Positions 29,148-40,439 are shown, counted from the stretch's first letter. The stretch is DNA of 64,000 nucleotides from Isochrysis galbana (GCA_018136815.1 CM030939.1:3031419-3095418); one strand, 5' to 3'. Numbers and translations are program-made. Notes: generated by a model not told the origin, from the letters alone.

Positions 29148-29225
29148 AAAACCTCAATCTCAATCTTGACTTAGTGATTTTTCACCTTTAGACGAAGTGA
29201 AAAGGCGTGTTTGACCGCCCTACCA
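29148..29225 (+). repeat. Repeat ending in GTTTGACCGCCCTAC (copy A)
   Basis: CTCAATCTTGACTTAGTGAT, then TTTTCACC, then GTTTGACCGCCCTACCATGA. The same order and spacing occur at 42405-42475. The terminal 12-mer also occurs alone near 18285 and 29350. The copies lie at variable distances from genes. Confidence 0.65.
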
Positions 29226-30028
29226 TGAGCTCCCCGCAAGAACCGCGTTCCGCGCTAGCTGCCGGCGCGCCCTCGCAGGCAATCTCCAAGAGTGAGAGCA
29301 GCCTTGCTCTGAGCTCTGACCCCCCCCCCTATTAGTAGATAGTAGTAGTAGTTGACCGCCCTACGCACATGCATATGCATGTGAATGAAAACGCCGCATA
29401 CCGTGGCCCCGCATCGCACCGGCCACACCGGACACCGGCGCAGGCGCAGGCGCCCTCCTCGCGGAAATGAGATGATATCTCTATCTACTATCTACGTAGA
29501 GTCGTCGTGAGTGAGGCGAGCAAATCTGCATCGAGACAAATCTCGAGAGATCTCGAGCTTGTTTTCCGTCATCACCACGGGGGACTAAAAAGTTCTCGCA
29601 CGAGAATGCGGGCTCGTTTGCACTCTCGATGTTTCGTCGAACGAATCTCCCAATCTTGGCGCCTTTTTTGATGATGATGACGAGTGCAGCGTGAGCGAAA
29701 ATGGGAGCCAGCGGGCGCGACTCGGAGAGTGCTCCTACTACATGGATGTAGGCACAGTTCTCTAGCCTCTCTTTTCCGTCACATCGACTGGGAGACCAAA
29801 ACGTTCTCACATAGAGAGTCTCGTCACCTTCACTCACCACCCTCCGGTCCATGGTCCATGGACTTTTTCGAAATGGGTCTCAGGACAGACTACGGCGCCT
29901 GTTTGATGAGCAGTCATAGTGATGAGGGAGAAAATCGCAGCCTGCGGGCGCGGCTCGGAGGAGAGCAAAAGAGGAGGAGATCTCTCCGGGGCTCGAACCA
30001 CCTCTCCATCTCTCTACAGCCATCGAAC

Positions 30029-31124
30029 ATGCCCACGTACCTCACCGTGTCTTCCGAGCTCGAGGCGGAACGGCTGGGCGTGCTGTGCGCCACCTTCCCT
30101 CAGTTGAGTGTTGATACATGCCGCCGCTTCCTGCGTGCGCGCAAGTGGGACGTACACAAGGCGCAGAGCATGCTGCAGGCAGACGTGGAGTGGAGAGCCG
30201 AGAAGAGGCCCAACGACATCATGCAGGCAGACCTGCTGCACTCGCTGCCAGCGGGAGCCTGGCGCGCCGTCGGGGTGCACCAGACCGCCGATGAAGCACT
30301 CCCGGTGCGCACACACACTCGGGCGCAACGCCACGCACTGCAACAAAGATATTCCCCTGGTCCACCCCTGCTGGACGTTGCTCACGCCTGACTCCATCAT
30401 GCCACAGCCGCCGCTTCACACCACTTCACACGCAGGTCTTGTGGATTCAGCTTAGTCTCTGGCGTCCAAACGAGTACGATGTTCATGAGTGCGCATCGTG
30501 CACTCTCTCGCCGACTATCTGGCTTCTGACGGCGTGCTCCGTGGGCAACATCACCTTGCTTGCCCTCACGAAAAGGTGATCAGGACAGGAAGGATGACCT
30601 GCGCCTCCCAACGTGCGACAGGTACGAAAAATTGGTGTGCTACTTCATGGAACATTTGTCAAAGCAAGGTCCTGGATTCATCGTTCTCTTTGACATGAGC
30701 GGATGGAAGATTTCTTTCAGTCTGCAAGTCGCAAAGTTGAAGGTCCTTGTGGGCACCCTACAGAATCATTATCCCGAGCGCCTCCGCGCCGCGCTTATCA
30801 TTCATACCCCAGGCTTTTTCCAAGCAACCTGGCGTATGATGAAGCCTTGGCTAGACCCACATACTGTCGAGAAGGTACGTTTTGTATGCATAGCTCAACC
30901 GCTCCAGGCTCTTGTTTTACACTACTGCTTGTGTTGTGGTGTGCCGACGCCCCGGCCGGATGACTCGATTGCAGGTCCATTTCATCAATGGAAAAGGCGA
31001 TTCGGTCACCAATCTTCTCACGCAATACCTCGGTCAAGAAGTGCTACCACAGTGCTACGGTGGATGCGCTAAGGCAGACCTTTGTCCGGGTATTCCCACC
31101 GAAGACAACATCATCTTGGCCTAG
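30029..31124 (+). CDS. SEC14-like CRAL-TRIO lipid-transfer protein (254 aa, four exons)
   Basis: Exons: 30029..30304, 30436..30488, 30589..30874, 30975..31124; introns are 131, 100 and 100 bp with GT-AG ends, and the phases add up. The CRAL-TRIO N-terminal helix (CRRFLRARKWDVHKAQSMLQ) is followed by VLWIQLSLWRPNEYDVHE. The lipid-binding core has FIVLFDMSGWKISF, LQNHYPERLRAALIIHTPGF and MMKPWLDPHTVEKV. The last exon gives VHFINGKGDSVTNLLTQYLG and LPQCYGG, the typical end of the fold. The start is the ATG at 30029 because the frame upstream is not protein-like. Such proteins carry phosphatidylinositol or other lipids between membranes and the cytosol. The ligand cannot be inferred. Confidence 0.85.
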
Positions 31125-31435
31125 TAAGCTTTCGTCTTGAGGTAGAGCTATACGGGTACCGTGGACATGACAGCGAGCGCCTAGACAGCGTTGCTCCATC
31201 TACATATTGTCTGCTCTGCTGTGACTCACATGTAACAGGACCAAATTGTTTGAGCAATTATTGATTTGCGGTACGTACACACATGTACTCAAAGATTCAA
31301 AGGTAGGAAATCAAAGAGAAGAGCAGCTGCATACCCACGTTGCATTCACTGTGTTGAGTTGCGGCATCATGGGTCATGGGACGTATGCAGTGCATTATCG
31401 AAAGGTTGTGTGCGGGTGAAGGCATTGGTGAGATG

Positions 31436-31774
31436 CTACTTGCGTAAGAGGTCCTTGAGCTTGTGAGCGCCCAAGCTCGCAGGCACACCACGCGTGGAAA
31501 ATGATGAGCGGAAGGATGTGCGCGCGGGCCTATGGCCCCTCATCATCAAGGCAGAGTTGGGGACTGAAATAGAAATTCTCGAAAAGAGGCTGGCGAGAGC
31601 GGGAGCGGGGACTTTGGGATCATTCTTCCAGATTATGTTTATGGAATGGATGACCGCGTTGTATATAGCCTTTGCTTGAGCGTAGCCTACTTTAGGCTTC
31701 ATAACCAGGATGAGTGGAGCAGCCCTCGAATGGAGGCAGGGGAGGGAGCCTCCGAGGGCGTGCGCGTGGGGCAC
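31436..31774 (-). CDS. Small reading frame, uncertain
   Basis: The frame could begin at an internal methionine (MKPKVGYAQAKAIYNAVIHS) and continues with NDPKVPAPALASLFSRISIS to a basic C-terminus (HKLKDLLRK). It looks more protein-like than chance, but a frame on the other strand (31494-31679) is open too, and no family is recognised. The rest of 31125-32320 shows no supported gene. Confidence 0.25.
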   Translation of the reverse strand: MPHAHALGGSLPCLHSRAAPLILVMKPKVGYAQAKAIYNAVIHSINIIWKNDPKVPAPALASLFSRISISVPNSALMMRGHRPARTSFRSSFSTRGVPASLGAHKLKDLLRK

Positions 31775-32321
31775 AACACAAGAGCGATAGGATACGAGAT
31801 TGCAGCATGAGTAATGAGTGCGGAGCTAACCTTTCAACTCTCGTGTTCTCCATTACATCGTCTTGCTTCTGAAGGCTATTGCTATCGCGCACGTCCGACG
31901 TCCGCCTTTTGCTCTTGCTCTCTCATCGCCTTAGCTCTTAGCATCTAGCGCTCTCGCGCGCTCGTATGCGGCCGCTAGCGACGTCCTTGCTCCCTGACCG
32001 GCCTTTGCTCTTGCATTCCGGCATGGATATTGCTTGCCGGCCGCGGCCATCTTTAAAAAGAAGATTCAGGCTACTACCGCTAGCTATAAAGGACCACGCA
32101 CTCACGGTAGTGGTGCACTGACTCACGCCATCGCCTATCTATACGCCCTAGAACACTCACAAACGAGCCTCAGCCGGAGATCATAAACCCCAGCCGGAGA
32201 CCATAAACAGCTACATTGACATTGTCAAAGTTAAGTTGCATTTGTCAATGCGATTGTTAATTGTCTAGGAACAAGTAATGGCACACACACTCACTCTCAT
32301 AAATATAGGGGATAGGCTCTA

Positions 32322-33193
32322 CTACAGTTGCTTGGCGCCCCACAGTTTGGCCACCGCCGCCTCCTCTGTCTTCCGCCTGCGGCTTCGCACCTGCGCTCGC
32401 ATCTCCGCCTCCGCTTCTTCTTCAGCCAAGGCGGCATGGCTCGACTCGTATGTGACGCGGAGCCGCGCCATCTTGCGCGCTCGCATCACCTCCGCGGAAT
32501 CAGGCGAAGAGGGAGGAAGGGCCACGCCACACGGGGGGCTAAGAAGAACCGAAGAAGGGCCGCTGCTGCTTCCTGAACCCCGCTTGGCGTAATCGCGTGC
32601 ATGGTGCTGTGGTGACTCTAGAAACTGGTGGCCGGGCAATGACAGGCATGCAACGCCATCGTACCTGTGGTTTATGGCGCCATGCCAACGCCCACCGCCG
32701 CGACAATCTTCGTATTGCCGGTCGCGATATCGCTCATCGCGATATCGCTCATCGTGGTATCGCTCATCGCGATACTGCCCATCACGATACTGCCCGTCGC
32801 GATACTGCCCGTCGCGATAGCGCCCATCGACATACGACCTGTCACCGTACGGCCCACCGACGCGGTCGTGCGAGCTGTCGTTCCAGCCACCAGCATCTCG
32901 CCAACCTCTGCGCCCAAAGTCGCTGGCGCCGAAGTTGGCACGCCAATCACCACCGTCGTTGTACCCTTGCAACCCACCTTGGCCACGCCCATCGTCGCTG
33001 CCCACGTCAAAAAATGAACCTCTGTGGCGCCCGCCGACGCTGGCATGCACGTCGCCATCGATAGGCATGCCGAAGTGGCGCCCGCCGCCATCCCCCTCTT
33101 TAACCCGATCTGGTTGCTCGCCTAGGCCTAGGCTCCGCGTGCCATGCTTGTGTATGCCATCATTGTGGCGCTGGTAGCGCCGCTCGTCGCCGG
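32322..33193 (-). pseudogene. Disordered RYRDGQ-repeat protein gene broken by a LINE
   Basis: The frame reads from GDERRYQRHNDGIHKHGTRS, through a Gly/Asp-rich region with a short tandem repeat (RYRDGQYRDGQYRDGQYRDE), to a charged helical C-terminus (HAALAEEEAEAEMRAQVRSR) and a stop at 32322. At 33193 it is interrupted by a LINE bounded by the direct repeat GGTGACAACGAAA (33194-33206 and 34911-34923). Reading across the joined target site keeps the frame (LLTPFVVT upstream, GDERRY downstream), so the insertion split a coding region or its leader. The composition resembles RNA-binding disordered proteins. The upstream part is replaced by LINE 3' UTR sequence beyond 34980, so the original start is not visible. 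Confidence 0.55.
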
Positions 33194-33535
33194 TGACAAC
33201 GAAAAAAAAACTTCTTAATATTCGCGCCGCGCGCGCGACCCTGCACAACCTCCCTGCAGCCACGCCCGCTTTCCTTACCACCCCTCCACCTGCCTTGCGG
33301 CTCGTCCCCTCGTGCTCTACCTAGGGGCTGGGTGAAGTAGGTTTCCAGTGGCAGACGGTGTGTACCGGTCCCCGATGGCTTATCGCTCTCCTTCCTTCTT
33401 CGCCACCGGGCTACCGGTTTCATCTTATTCCTTTATGTGCCGGGCGTCGGGCGTCTGATGTCCGGTGTGTCTGCTGCGGGTGCCAATCGGGTGAGAAAGA
33501 AGCGGTCCGCATCGAGGGTGTGTGCGTTCTTAGGC

Positions 33536-34110
33536 TTAGGCAAGCCGCTCCACCATGTCGAGCGCTTGTGCTATCAGCTTCAGGTTCACACTCATGGTTA
33601 GGTTCCCTTTGTTATTAGTCGTGTATACGGGGGTGATGAGGTCCCGTGGGGACTTGATCTTCGGCTTCCTGCCTTGGGAAGCCTTGTTCGTGCGCACGGT
33701 CGAGGTTCCGCACGGGGGCCCAAGGCCTCTGACGAGGACCGTGAACCTGCTCACGGTTCTTTCGATGACCGGCACGTGGTGAAATGTGTAGTGGTCGAAT
33801 TCTACTCTGTAGAAGTCGCCTATTATGTGTCTCCATGCTATTAGGTAGAGGGCTTTAAGGCTATCGGGTGTCGGTGTGTTCGGGTATGCGAACAATCTGT
33901 CTTTGATCTTCTGATTTGTTGATCTGTCGCTCGCGGGGGTGAACCCCGCCAGGGCCTCTATGGTTTGGAATACCCGGAGCGTGGAGGAGCATCTGGCTAG
34001 GTGTGTCGAATTCTCGCGGTATTTTCCGCAGAGTCTACATATTGTGGTTGTGGTGGCCGCCGTCGCGAAGCGGTTTCGTGTGCCCAGCCTTCTGTGGGTG
34101 ATGTGCTTAA
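33536..34110 (-). pseudogene. LINE ORF2 C-terminal part
   Basis: An open frame of about 185 codons encodes KHITHRRLGTRNRFATAA, the knuckle CRLCGKYRENSTHLARC (C-x2-C-x8-H-x3-C), LYLIAWRHIIGDFYRVEFDH and a C-terminus GNLTMSVNLKLIAQALDMVE. It is the 3' part of a second ORF2 lineage: distinct from 4165-6438 in sequence but collinear. Its N-terminal continuation lies beyond the inserted element at 34859. Confidence 0.75.
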
Positions 34111-34858
34111 TTAACTTCTTAATAGTCTCACCGCACACGCGGCCGTGGACCCTCTACTTTCTACTCACGCAGCAAAACTTTCTACACCCCCAATCCGCCG
34201 GCCCATTCCCCCCCGCCATCAGGCGACTCCCCCCGTGCACTACTAGGGGGATAGGGGAAAAGGGCTTAGATATGGTCGGTGGCCCGCGCCCCCCCCCGGT
34301 GATCCGTTCTCCCCTTCTCCTCCTACGCCTACCGGGCTGGCGGCGTCCTCAGTCCCGACTTATCCTGTAAACAGGTGCGGAACTTACATATTTTTCGGTG
34401 GGCGGAGCTCTCGCTCCGCCCACCCCCTTCTCCGCGCTCCCTCGCCTCTCTCCTGCGGCACGCGCGATGGCGTGCCTGCGCCAGGCCTGCAGCTGCTTGC
34501 TGGCGCCCCCTGGAGGCTCTTGGAGGCCAGCTCAGGGGGCAGAGGAGGCTGGGGCTAGGCCCTGGCCTCCCCTGCCTCTCCCTCGCTGGCGCTCCTGAGC
34601 CTCTGGGGCCCCCAGTCTGCACCTGTCTGCCTGTCGAACAGGGGGGAGGGGGGTTGGAGCGATGGGCTGGCCACGAGGGGCCAGGACGAGCGATCCAGGC
34701 GTGCCTGTCAGTGGGAGGGTGGGTCAGCAGGGCAGTGGCCTCCTGGCAAGCCATCAGGCATGCCAGGAGGATGGGTGGTTCCTCCCCCACGGCAGGGGAG
34801 GAGTGGAGAGAGAGGGGGGCTCGTGCCCCCCCATGGGCGAACCAAGTATAAACTTAGT
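34111..34858 (-). mobile_element. Non-autonomous LINE-derived element (748 bp) with 18-bp duplication
   Basis: The direct repeat TGTGGGTGATGTGCTTAA occupies 34093-34110 and 34859-34876. On the minus strand the element runs from AACTAAGTTTATACTTGGTT, through a GC-rich region with a short frame (34329-34790), the GTAAACAGG and poly-G boxes, CTAGTAGTG and CGCCTGATGG, to GTGCGGTGAGACTATTAAGA at the 3' end. It encodes no enzyme. Its 3' end resembles that of the LINE at 33207-34910, into whose ORF2 it inserted, consistent with mobilisation by a LINE of that type. Confidence 0.85.
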
Positions 34859-34984
34859 TGTGGGTGATGTGCTTAAAGTGGGGGTGTTTGTCCGTGTGTT
34901 TTTCCAGGTGACAACGAAAGGTGTTAGCAGGGATGGGGATAATTGAACGCTTTTGGTCTCTTGATCCTTCATCAACACTGACTG

Positions 34985-35187
34985 CCCCAGCCAGCCTCTT
35001 ACGCCCCTCTGTCTCACGCCCCTGGTCGAAGCAGCGCGCGGGACCTCCCCTCCCCCGGTTCTCCAGGGAAGGAAACGGGGGGAGAGGGAAGGCGCAGTGG
35101 TAGGAAAGGGAGGATAGTTAAGAGTATCACTAGCAATCTGCCTCGCGCCGTGCAAGTAGCGGCCAGTTTTTAATAAGAATTTTTTTG
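34985..35187 (+). mobile_element. LINE 3' UTR (plus strand)
   Basis: Collinear with 6540-6743: GAAGCAGCGCGCG, a purine-rich block, a GTAG-rich block, CTGCCTCGCGCCG, GTAGCGG and a TTTTTAATAAGAATTTTTTT end. The adjoining 35188-35209 is another hairpin-type 5' end (AACTAAG...CTTAGTT). From 35210 to 35530 I see nothing supported. Confidence 0.65.
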
Positions 35188-35532
35188 AACTAAGTATCTA
35201 AACTTAGTTGTCATTGTTATCGGCCCGCCTAGCGCCTCTAGCGGCAGAGTTCAGTTTCAGGCTTTCGCGAGCTGCGGCAGCCGGCAAACATTAAGCGGTA
35301 GGTATGGTGCAGGGTCAACGGGGCAACGTGCTAATGCGGCGACCGATTGGCTGAGAACATTTTGCGCTAGCGCAAGCACTCACTCCCACAGCCTAGAGGA
35401 AACAGACAAAATAGCAACGCGCTTGCTTGGTGCTGCCCACCAATACCCTCCATTGTGCCTTTCCACCCCACCCTCAGTAACCTTTATGCTGGCCGACCTC
35501 TTGCAAAGCTAGCACGTTGGATGCAAGATATG

Positions 35533-38298
35533 CTATATGCGCGTCCCAGTCGCCGTTGGAAGCTCCGAGAGGTGCGAGCAAGCGAAGCTAAAGGAAGCGT
35601 ATTGGATGTTCAAATCTGGTCGCGGGCACTGAGCTTCAGGGCCTAGACACGCGCGCAGAAGTTGCTGCCGAGGGCCGTTCAAATAGTCCATCGCTATGAT
35701 CGCCCCATCGCTTGCACCGCCATTGCCAAAGTCCTTCGCGAACCACTGGAAAACTTTGGGTAAGGTTAGGACGACAACGGCGGGTGGTTCGCCTTTCTTC
35801 GAAGGGCTTGCGGTTACGTGCACGGTTCGATCGATGAAGGCAGAGGCGGAGATGTCGAGTTCCCGATCGATGCCATGGCGAGTATAAATGGGAACCTATG
35901 GTGCAAGGCTTGTGAGAAGCAGCTGAGCTATTCAAGGTTCACAGATGCGACGTGGGGTGAAAAGCTAGGAGATGGGCCGCACGGTAGCTCACTTAGCGGC
36001 TTAGGGAGTCTAGGGGAGTCGCTATGGATGTGAGGATTCACCTTGTCTAGCCCTGAGGCGGAGCCGCAAGAGATGGCAAAATTTATGCGGTGATCGGCAG
36101 TGGATAGCGCGAACGTATACGAAGACTTTGGGAGGACGAACTTGGAGAGGAAAGAGCGAGGGCGGACCGAGGCGGCACGCAATATATTGTGTTCAAGCTC
36201 GGCCAGAGTGAACACATCGCCGGCCACCTGATACGCAATTGTGTTGAAGAAGGAAATGGCCTACGAGGCATAGACGAAGAGGACCACAAGAGCTTAAGAG
36301 GAGAGAAGCCGGTGCCTATGTCCCGAGGCCGCCGCTGGGCCAAGGCGAGAAAGCTACCAGCTACCTTAATGTTGGACGAGGGTGGGCCAAGCAGCGTGAA
36401 GGCGTGCTGGATCATCGTGTGGTAGACGTTGAGGAAAAAGGCGCGGCGTGCGGCCTCGCTCATCTCGTCGAGGCGCACGGTCTTGAGTGAAGCGGCAGCG
36501 TCAAGAAAGGCAATTAGCCTGGGAATGACGAGCAGTCCAATGCGGTGGGGCAAAGGTCACAGATACAGGCACAACGACAAGGATTGGTGCAAGCGAACGC
36601 CGCTCGAGACGACAGAGCAAACGTGGGAGACGAGTGAAAGTGCGATACTCGCCTTGGCGACGACAGCAACTCGGTCTCCTTCAGCTCAAACGCAAGACGC
36701 AGCGTCTCTGCGGACACATCGCAAGGGTGCTGGCGTGCCACGGCCACCGTAGCTGCCTCCGGACGAAAATAGAGTCTCCTGCAGTTGAGTATGACGCGTC
36801 CACCTCTGCGTGTCCACATAGAAGAAGTATGGCCGAATTGGTCGAGCGAAAGCGACGCCTCGTCGAGACCTCCGGAGTCAACCGCTCCGCCAACAGCCGT
36901 CGCAGCCGCAGCTGCCGCTGCGGCAGCAGCAGCGGCGGCGGCTCCCTCGCCGCCTGCCGCGGTTGCGGCAGCGGTCGCAGCTGCGGCAGGCGATCCGTCC
37001 AGCGGTGCCGCCGCGGCACTAATGCCTCGAGACACTCCGAGTACGTGCAGGTGCTGCATCCACTCTTGCGCCTTGGCAACGGACGCGAACATTAGGTAGT
37101 GGACTTTGGCCACAGTCGCCACTTGGAGGACCGGTCGCTCTGGCGTTGGGCAACGGTTTTGGGGCAAGACCTCAGCTCCAATGAGGGCTGCGAACGGGAG
37201 CGTGATCGTTGCCGATTGAAGAGAGGTGTTGCGGGAAGAATATGGAACCCAAGGCTCTCCGGGCTCGAGGAGTGTCAAGGCTGTACGAGAGAGGATCGCG
37301 TGCATCTCCAGCCAGCACGTCTGCATCAAGGGCACATGGTTGAGGGTAGTGGGATGCACACGACAGCATCGCGCAAAGCTGCAGTGCTCGGGAGCTCGTG
37401 AGTCTGCCGCGCACGACTTGCGTCGGCACCGGCGCCCGAGGGCGATGCATGAGTCGCTACGTCGCCCGGAGGGCTCACGCCTTCCATCATAGTGGAATCG
37501 CGCACTGCCGCCGCTAACGCACCTCACTCTCCGCCAATGCCACCACGGTTGATCGCAACACGTCACCGGACGCGGCGCTCAATCCCGTGTGCACGGTGCT
37601 GCTCGTGCTCGACGGCTTCTTGGCCGGGACCACAGAGACCGGGCCAGAAAGCCAGCTGAGGTCGGCTGGTGTGGAATGAAGGAAGGTGGACACGGCCATG
37701 TGGACGCGCCCGCCGTCGCGAAGCGCCCCATCCTTCGCGCCAGCGCTGCTAGCATCTTCGCCGGCCTTCGACGAGCTAGATGTAGATGGGGCGTCGGCAC
37801 CACTTCCACCGCGACCAGTTGCGTCGATAGCTGCTCGAGCCACACGTCGCATGCGCAGTTCAGCGGAGCGCCTCTTCTTCTCGACAGTAGAAAATCGGGG
37901 AGACCAATCAGCCCCTAAGAGGTCGTCCTCGTCTACATCCGCACCGTTGCCATCTTTGCCAAAGTCCTTGCCGCCCACCTTGCGGCACACCTGCAAGGCT
38001 CGCGTGATCAGCTTAACTAGTTCCACTGTGGACGCACGGGCGGCATGGAGGCGGGCCGCAGCCACGTTCGCCACTTCCCAACGGAGGGCCTTGCGCGCAC
38101 CTGTCGTACGGCCGCATGCGATCGAAGGAGCGATTTTCCTCCCACGACTATCATATACACCCGTTTCAGTCGACCCTTTGTGTCGCGCAGTTCAAGGCGG
38201 GCGGGAATGGTCCCTCCAGCCAAAATGGAAAGCGCTTCTGCTGCGCTCGACGAGCCAGCCTGCCGCCCAGCTGACAGCAAGACCGCGTCGGCGGCCAT
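35533..38298 (-). CDS. PH-domain and DUF547 protein, multi-exon
   Basis: Clear exons on the minus strand: about 38105..37523; 37320 to about 36645 (donor unresolved); 36518..36365; 36260..36042; 35895..35533. The exon from 37320 encodes a PH-like domain (TCWLEMHAILSRTALTLLEP ... HYLMFASVAKAQEWMQHLHV, with the usual tryptophan in the last helix), an alanine tract of 12-15 residues, and a second PH-like stretch (GRVILNCRRLYFRPEA). The last three exons encode DUF547: SEAARRAFFLNVYHTMIQHA, AISFFNTIAYQVAGDVFTLA, ELEHNILRAAS, HRINFAISCGSAS, and VPIYTRHGIDRELDISASAF. A possible first exon starts at 38298 (MAADAVLLSAGRQ, good start context). DUF547 is of unknown activity. The PH domains suggest membrane phosphoinositide binding. 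Confidence 0.7.
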
Positions 38299-38436
38299 CT
38301 TTGTCTCCCGGGTTGCGGCTGGCTCGGCGTGCGCGTGGTCAGCGCACGAGTGGATGGGCAAGAGATTGGGAGAGAGCGCGAAGGGGTCGCTCGATGGCGC
38401 GCCGACTACAATTGTGTGGCAGCAAGTTGTGAGGGG

Positions 38437-40437
38437 TCAGAGTAATACGTATCGCAGAGAATGACGCCTCTGAACTATGCAAAGCGGTGCTGTGATATGG
38501 CCTGCACAGACCGGAATCGAAACGAGAGTTCGCGGGGGGCCATGCGTTGGGGGTTGTCGGCACCCACCTGGGGTCCCGGGTGGCGTGAGCGAATCTTCGT
38601 CAGACACACCAATGTCGTACTCGTCCCGGTCGACTCCTGCGCTCCCTACGTCTGGCCCGCCGCTGCGACCACGCCGCACACCGTTCAGTGCAAGTCCTTT
38701 GGGACCGATTGCGGAAGGGGAGCCGAGCGCAAGCCGGAGCGCTCCCAGCGTGGCACGCTCGGCTGATGACTCGGCCTCCACCTCCGCTTTCGCCTCCTCC
38801 CCCAGCTCTTCTACTTCGTCGCCTTCATCCTCGCGGCCACTCACCTCCCCCACAGATGCACTGTCAGCCCTCGACAAGGAACCTTGGCCGACAGCTCCCA
38901 CCAAGTCTACAGCGTCATGGCCTGCCGTGCCGCTGCTAGCGGAAGAGAGTGGCGCCTCTGCGCCTCGCGTGGCGGCCACTCGCACTCCAGCCTTGCCACG
39001 CCGCGAGCGCGCTGCGCTGGCGCCGGCGCCCTCGCCGGGAACAGCGCGGTGCTGCACGCGCACGCACAGCGCATAGCGATTGGTACGCCATGTGTGGGCA
39101 CCGGCAGCCGTCTCCTCGTAAGCGACGAAGCGCAGCAGCGAGTCGTTCCAAAAGCTGAGAGAGCGGAAGGCGTGGGGCGCTGGGGAGAGGCAAGGTTGCG
39201 GAAGCCTCGATGGCAGCAGGCGCGATTGGCATGGCGATGCTCACGCGGGTGGTGCGGTTGCGGCCGCGCGAGCAGGCGCGACGCTGCCTCTAAGTCGTGC
39301 AGCATATCGTGGTCCACCTCGCACCTTGAAAGCCACACGTCACGCATTGGCAACCGGTGCACCTTCCAGTTGGGCAAGTCGATGTGCCCCGTATTGAAAG
39401 AGAATGTGTACGTTACGTCCGTCTGCCACGAGCCCATCGAGTCGCTCTTCTTGCGCGCCGTGCGAGAGGACTCGGGTTCATCGATAGGCCGGCCCATCCT
39501 ATAAGGCGAGAAGCAGCCGATGGCGGACAGGCTGTGAAGCGCGTGGACAACGGAGCAGGTGCGCGGGCGGCATTGCCTTCCCGTCTCAATGGCCACAGCA
39601 GCGCTTGGGCGGTGATGTCGCCAGGGCGGCGCGGGCATCAGCTTACTCGGGCAGCGGCTCGACTGATCCGTCAGGCGTCTCGACAAGCCGGTCAACGGCA
39701 CGGTAGAGTGGAAACACGATGTGGGGCAGCACTTTGGACTCGCGGTCGCCAAAGGAATAGTGTAGGCCGGGTGGGTTGAATTTGATCATCAGCTGCAGGA
39801 TCAGTTTGGCGAGCCCCTTGGTCACGAGTCCGAGCTGCATACGGTCGGTCACCTCGCCACCGATGTAGACTGTGCCAAGCGGCCTCCGCTTGAAACGCCC
39901 CTGCACCTGCACCTCGAGGCAGCGGGAGCGGCCGTCAAAGATGCGGGCTGAGTAGTAGGGGTCGTCTTCTGGCGTGGAAGGCCTGACTAGCATAAGCGCG
40001 CGCCCGACGAAGAGCTCCGTCTCGAACTCGAGTGGCGCGCGAGAGTTGAGGATGACGGGTGCGTGCGGTGGCGTCATCTCCATCGCATGCCGGAAGGCTC
40101 CCACCACAGCCCTCTCGGCGTCCGTATCGACAAAGGCGCAGTTGAGCGTTGGAAAGGTTGGTGGTGGAGCCTCGGATGTCCCATTTCCGTCCTCGTCCGC
40201 CCCGCTAGGCCCTGAGGGAGAGGAGAGAGAGGAGAGAGAGGAGAGGAGCGCCGCCTCCACTCGGCAGAGAAGAGGCTTTCCGCTCGCATCGGGTGCTCGT
40301 AGGCGGTGGGAGATAGTGGAAGGGGAGAGGCGTGACAAATAGTGCAGCTCATCCTCATCCTCGTCCTTCCCCACCAGCAGAGCCTCGCCAACCAGCGACT
40401 CGAGCCGGAGAGATGAGAGCCACTCGCCAGCGGACAT
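38437..40437 (-). CDS. DUF1769-family protein, three exons
   Basis: Exons: 40437..39644, 39498..39245, and 39179 to either the stop at 38437 or a strong donor at 38568 (CCCCAG|GTGGGT). The start MSAGEWLSSLRLESLVGEAL is preferred over the Gly/Glu-rich open frame above it, which is a purine tract. Family features: ELFVGRALMLVRPSTPEDDP, YYSARIFDGRSRCLEVQVQG, RPLGTVYIGGEVTDRMQLGL, then in exon 2 DVTYTFSFNTGHIDLPNWKV, and in exon 3 SLSFWNDSLLRFVAYEET and TNRYALCVRVQ. The function of the family, best known in fungi and protists, is unknown. If the donor at 38568 is used, transcripts might continue into the PH-DUF547 exons and give one large protein; I consider two genes more likely. Confidence 0.75.
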
Positions 40438-40439
40438 CC

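Larger units (their letters stand above)
33207..34910 (-). mobile_element. 5'-truncated LINE with 13-bp target-site duplication, itself interrupted
   Basis: GGTGACAACGAAA flanks both sides (33194-33206, 34911-34923). Read on the minus strand, the element starts within ORF2 (HPHFKHITHRRLGTRNRF), is interrupted at 34111-34858 by a non-autonomous element, then continues to the ORF2 stop at 33536 and a 3' UTR ending GCGAATATTAAGAAG plus T residues at 33207. It is a typical 5'-truncated LINE insertion. Confidence 0.85.

Noticed and set aside
29940-30012. Possible tRNA (GGTTCGAGCCCC on the minus strand)
   Set aside because: No acceptor or anticodon stem can be formed around the T-loop-like word.
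32745-32835. CRISPR-like or satellite array of ATCGCGAT words
   Set aside because: Units are 18 bp without spacers and are explained by the RYRDGQ codon repeat of the protein on the minus strand.
36681-37079. Long frames antisense to the PH exon, rich in Arg and Ala
   Set aside because: They arise from the alanine-codon tract (GCG/GCC) of the real exon.
38907-39752. A 281-residue minus-strand protein as an independent gene
   Set aside because: Its middle part (39498-39245) is exon 2 of the DUF1769 gene; the rest is intron and wrong-frame sequence.
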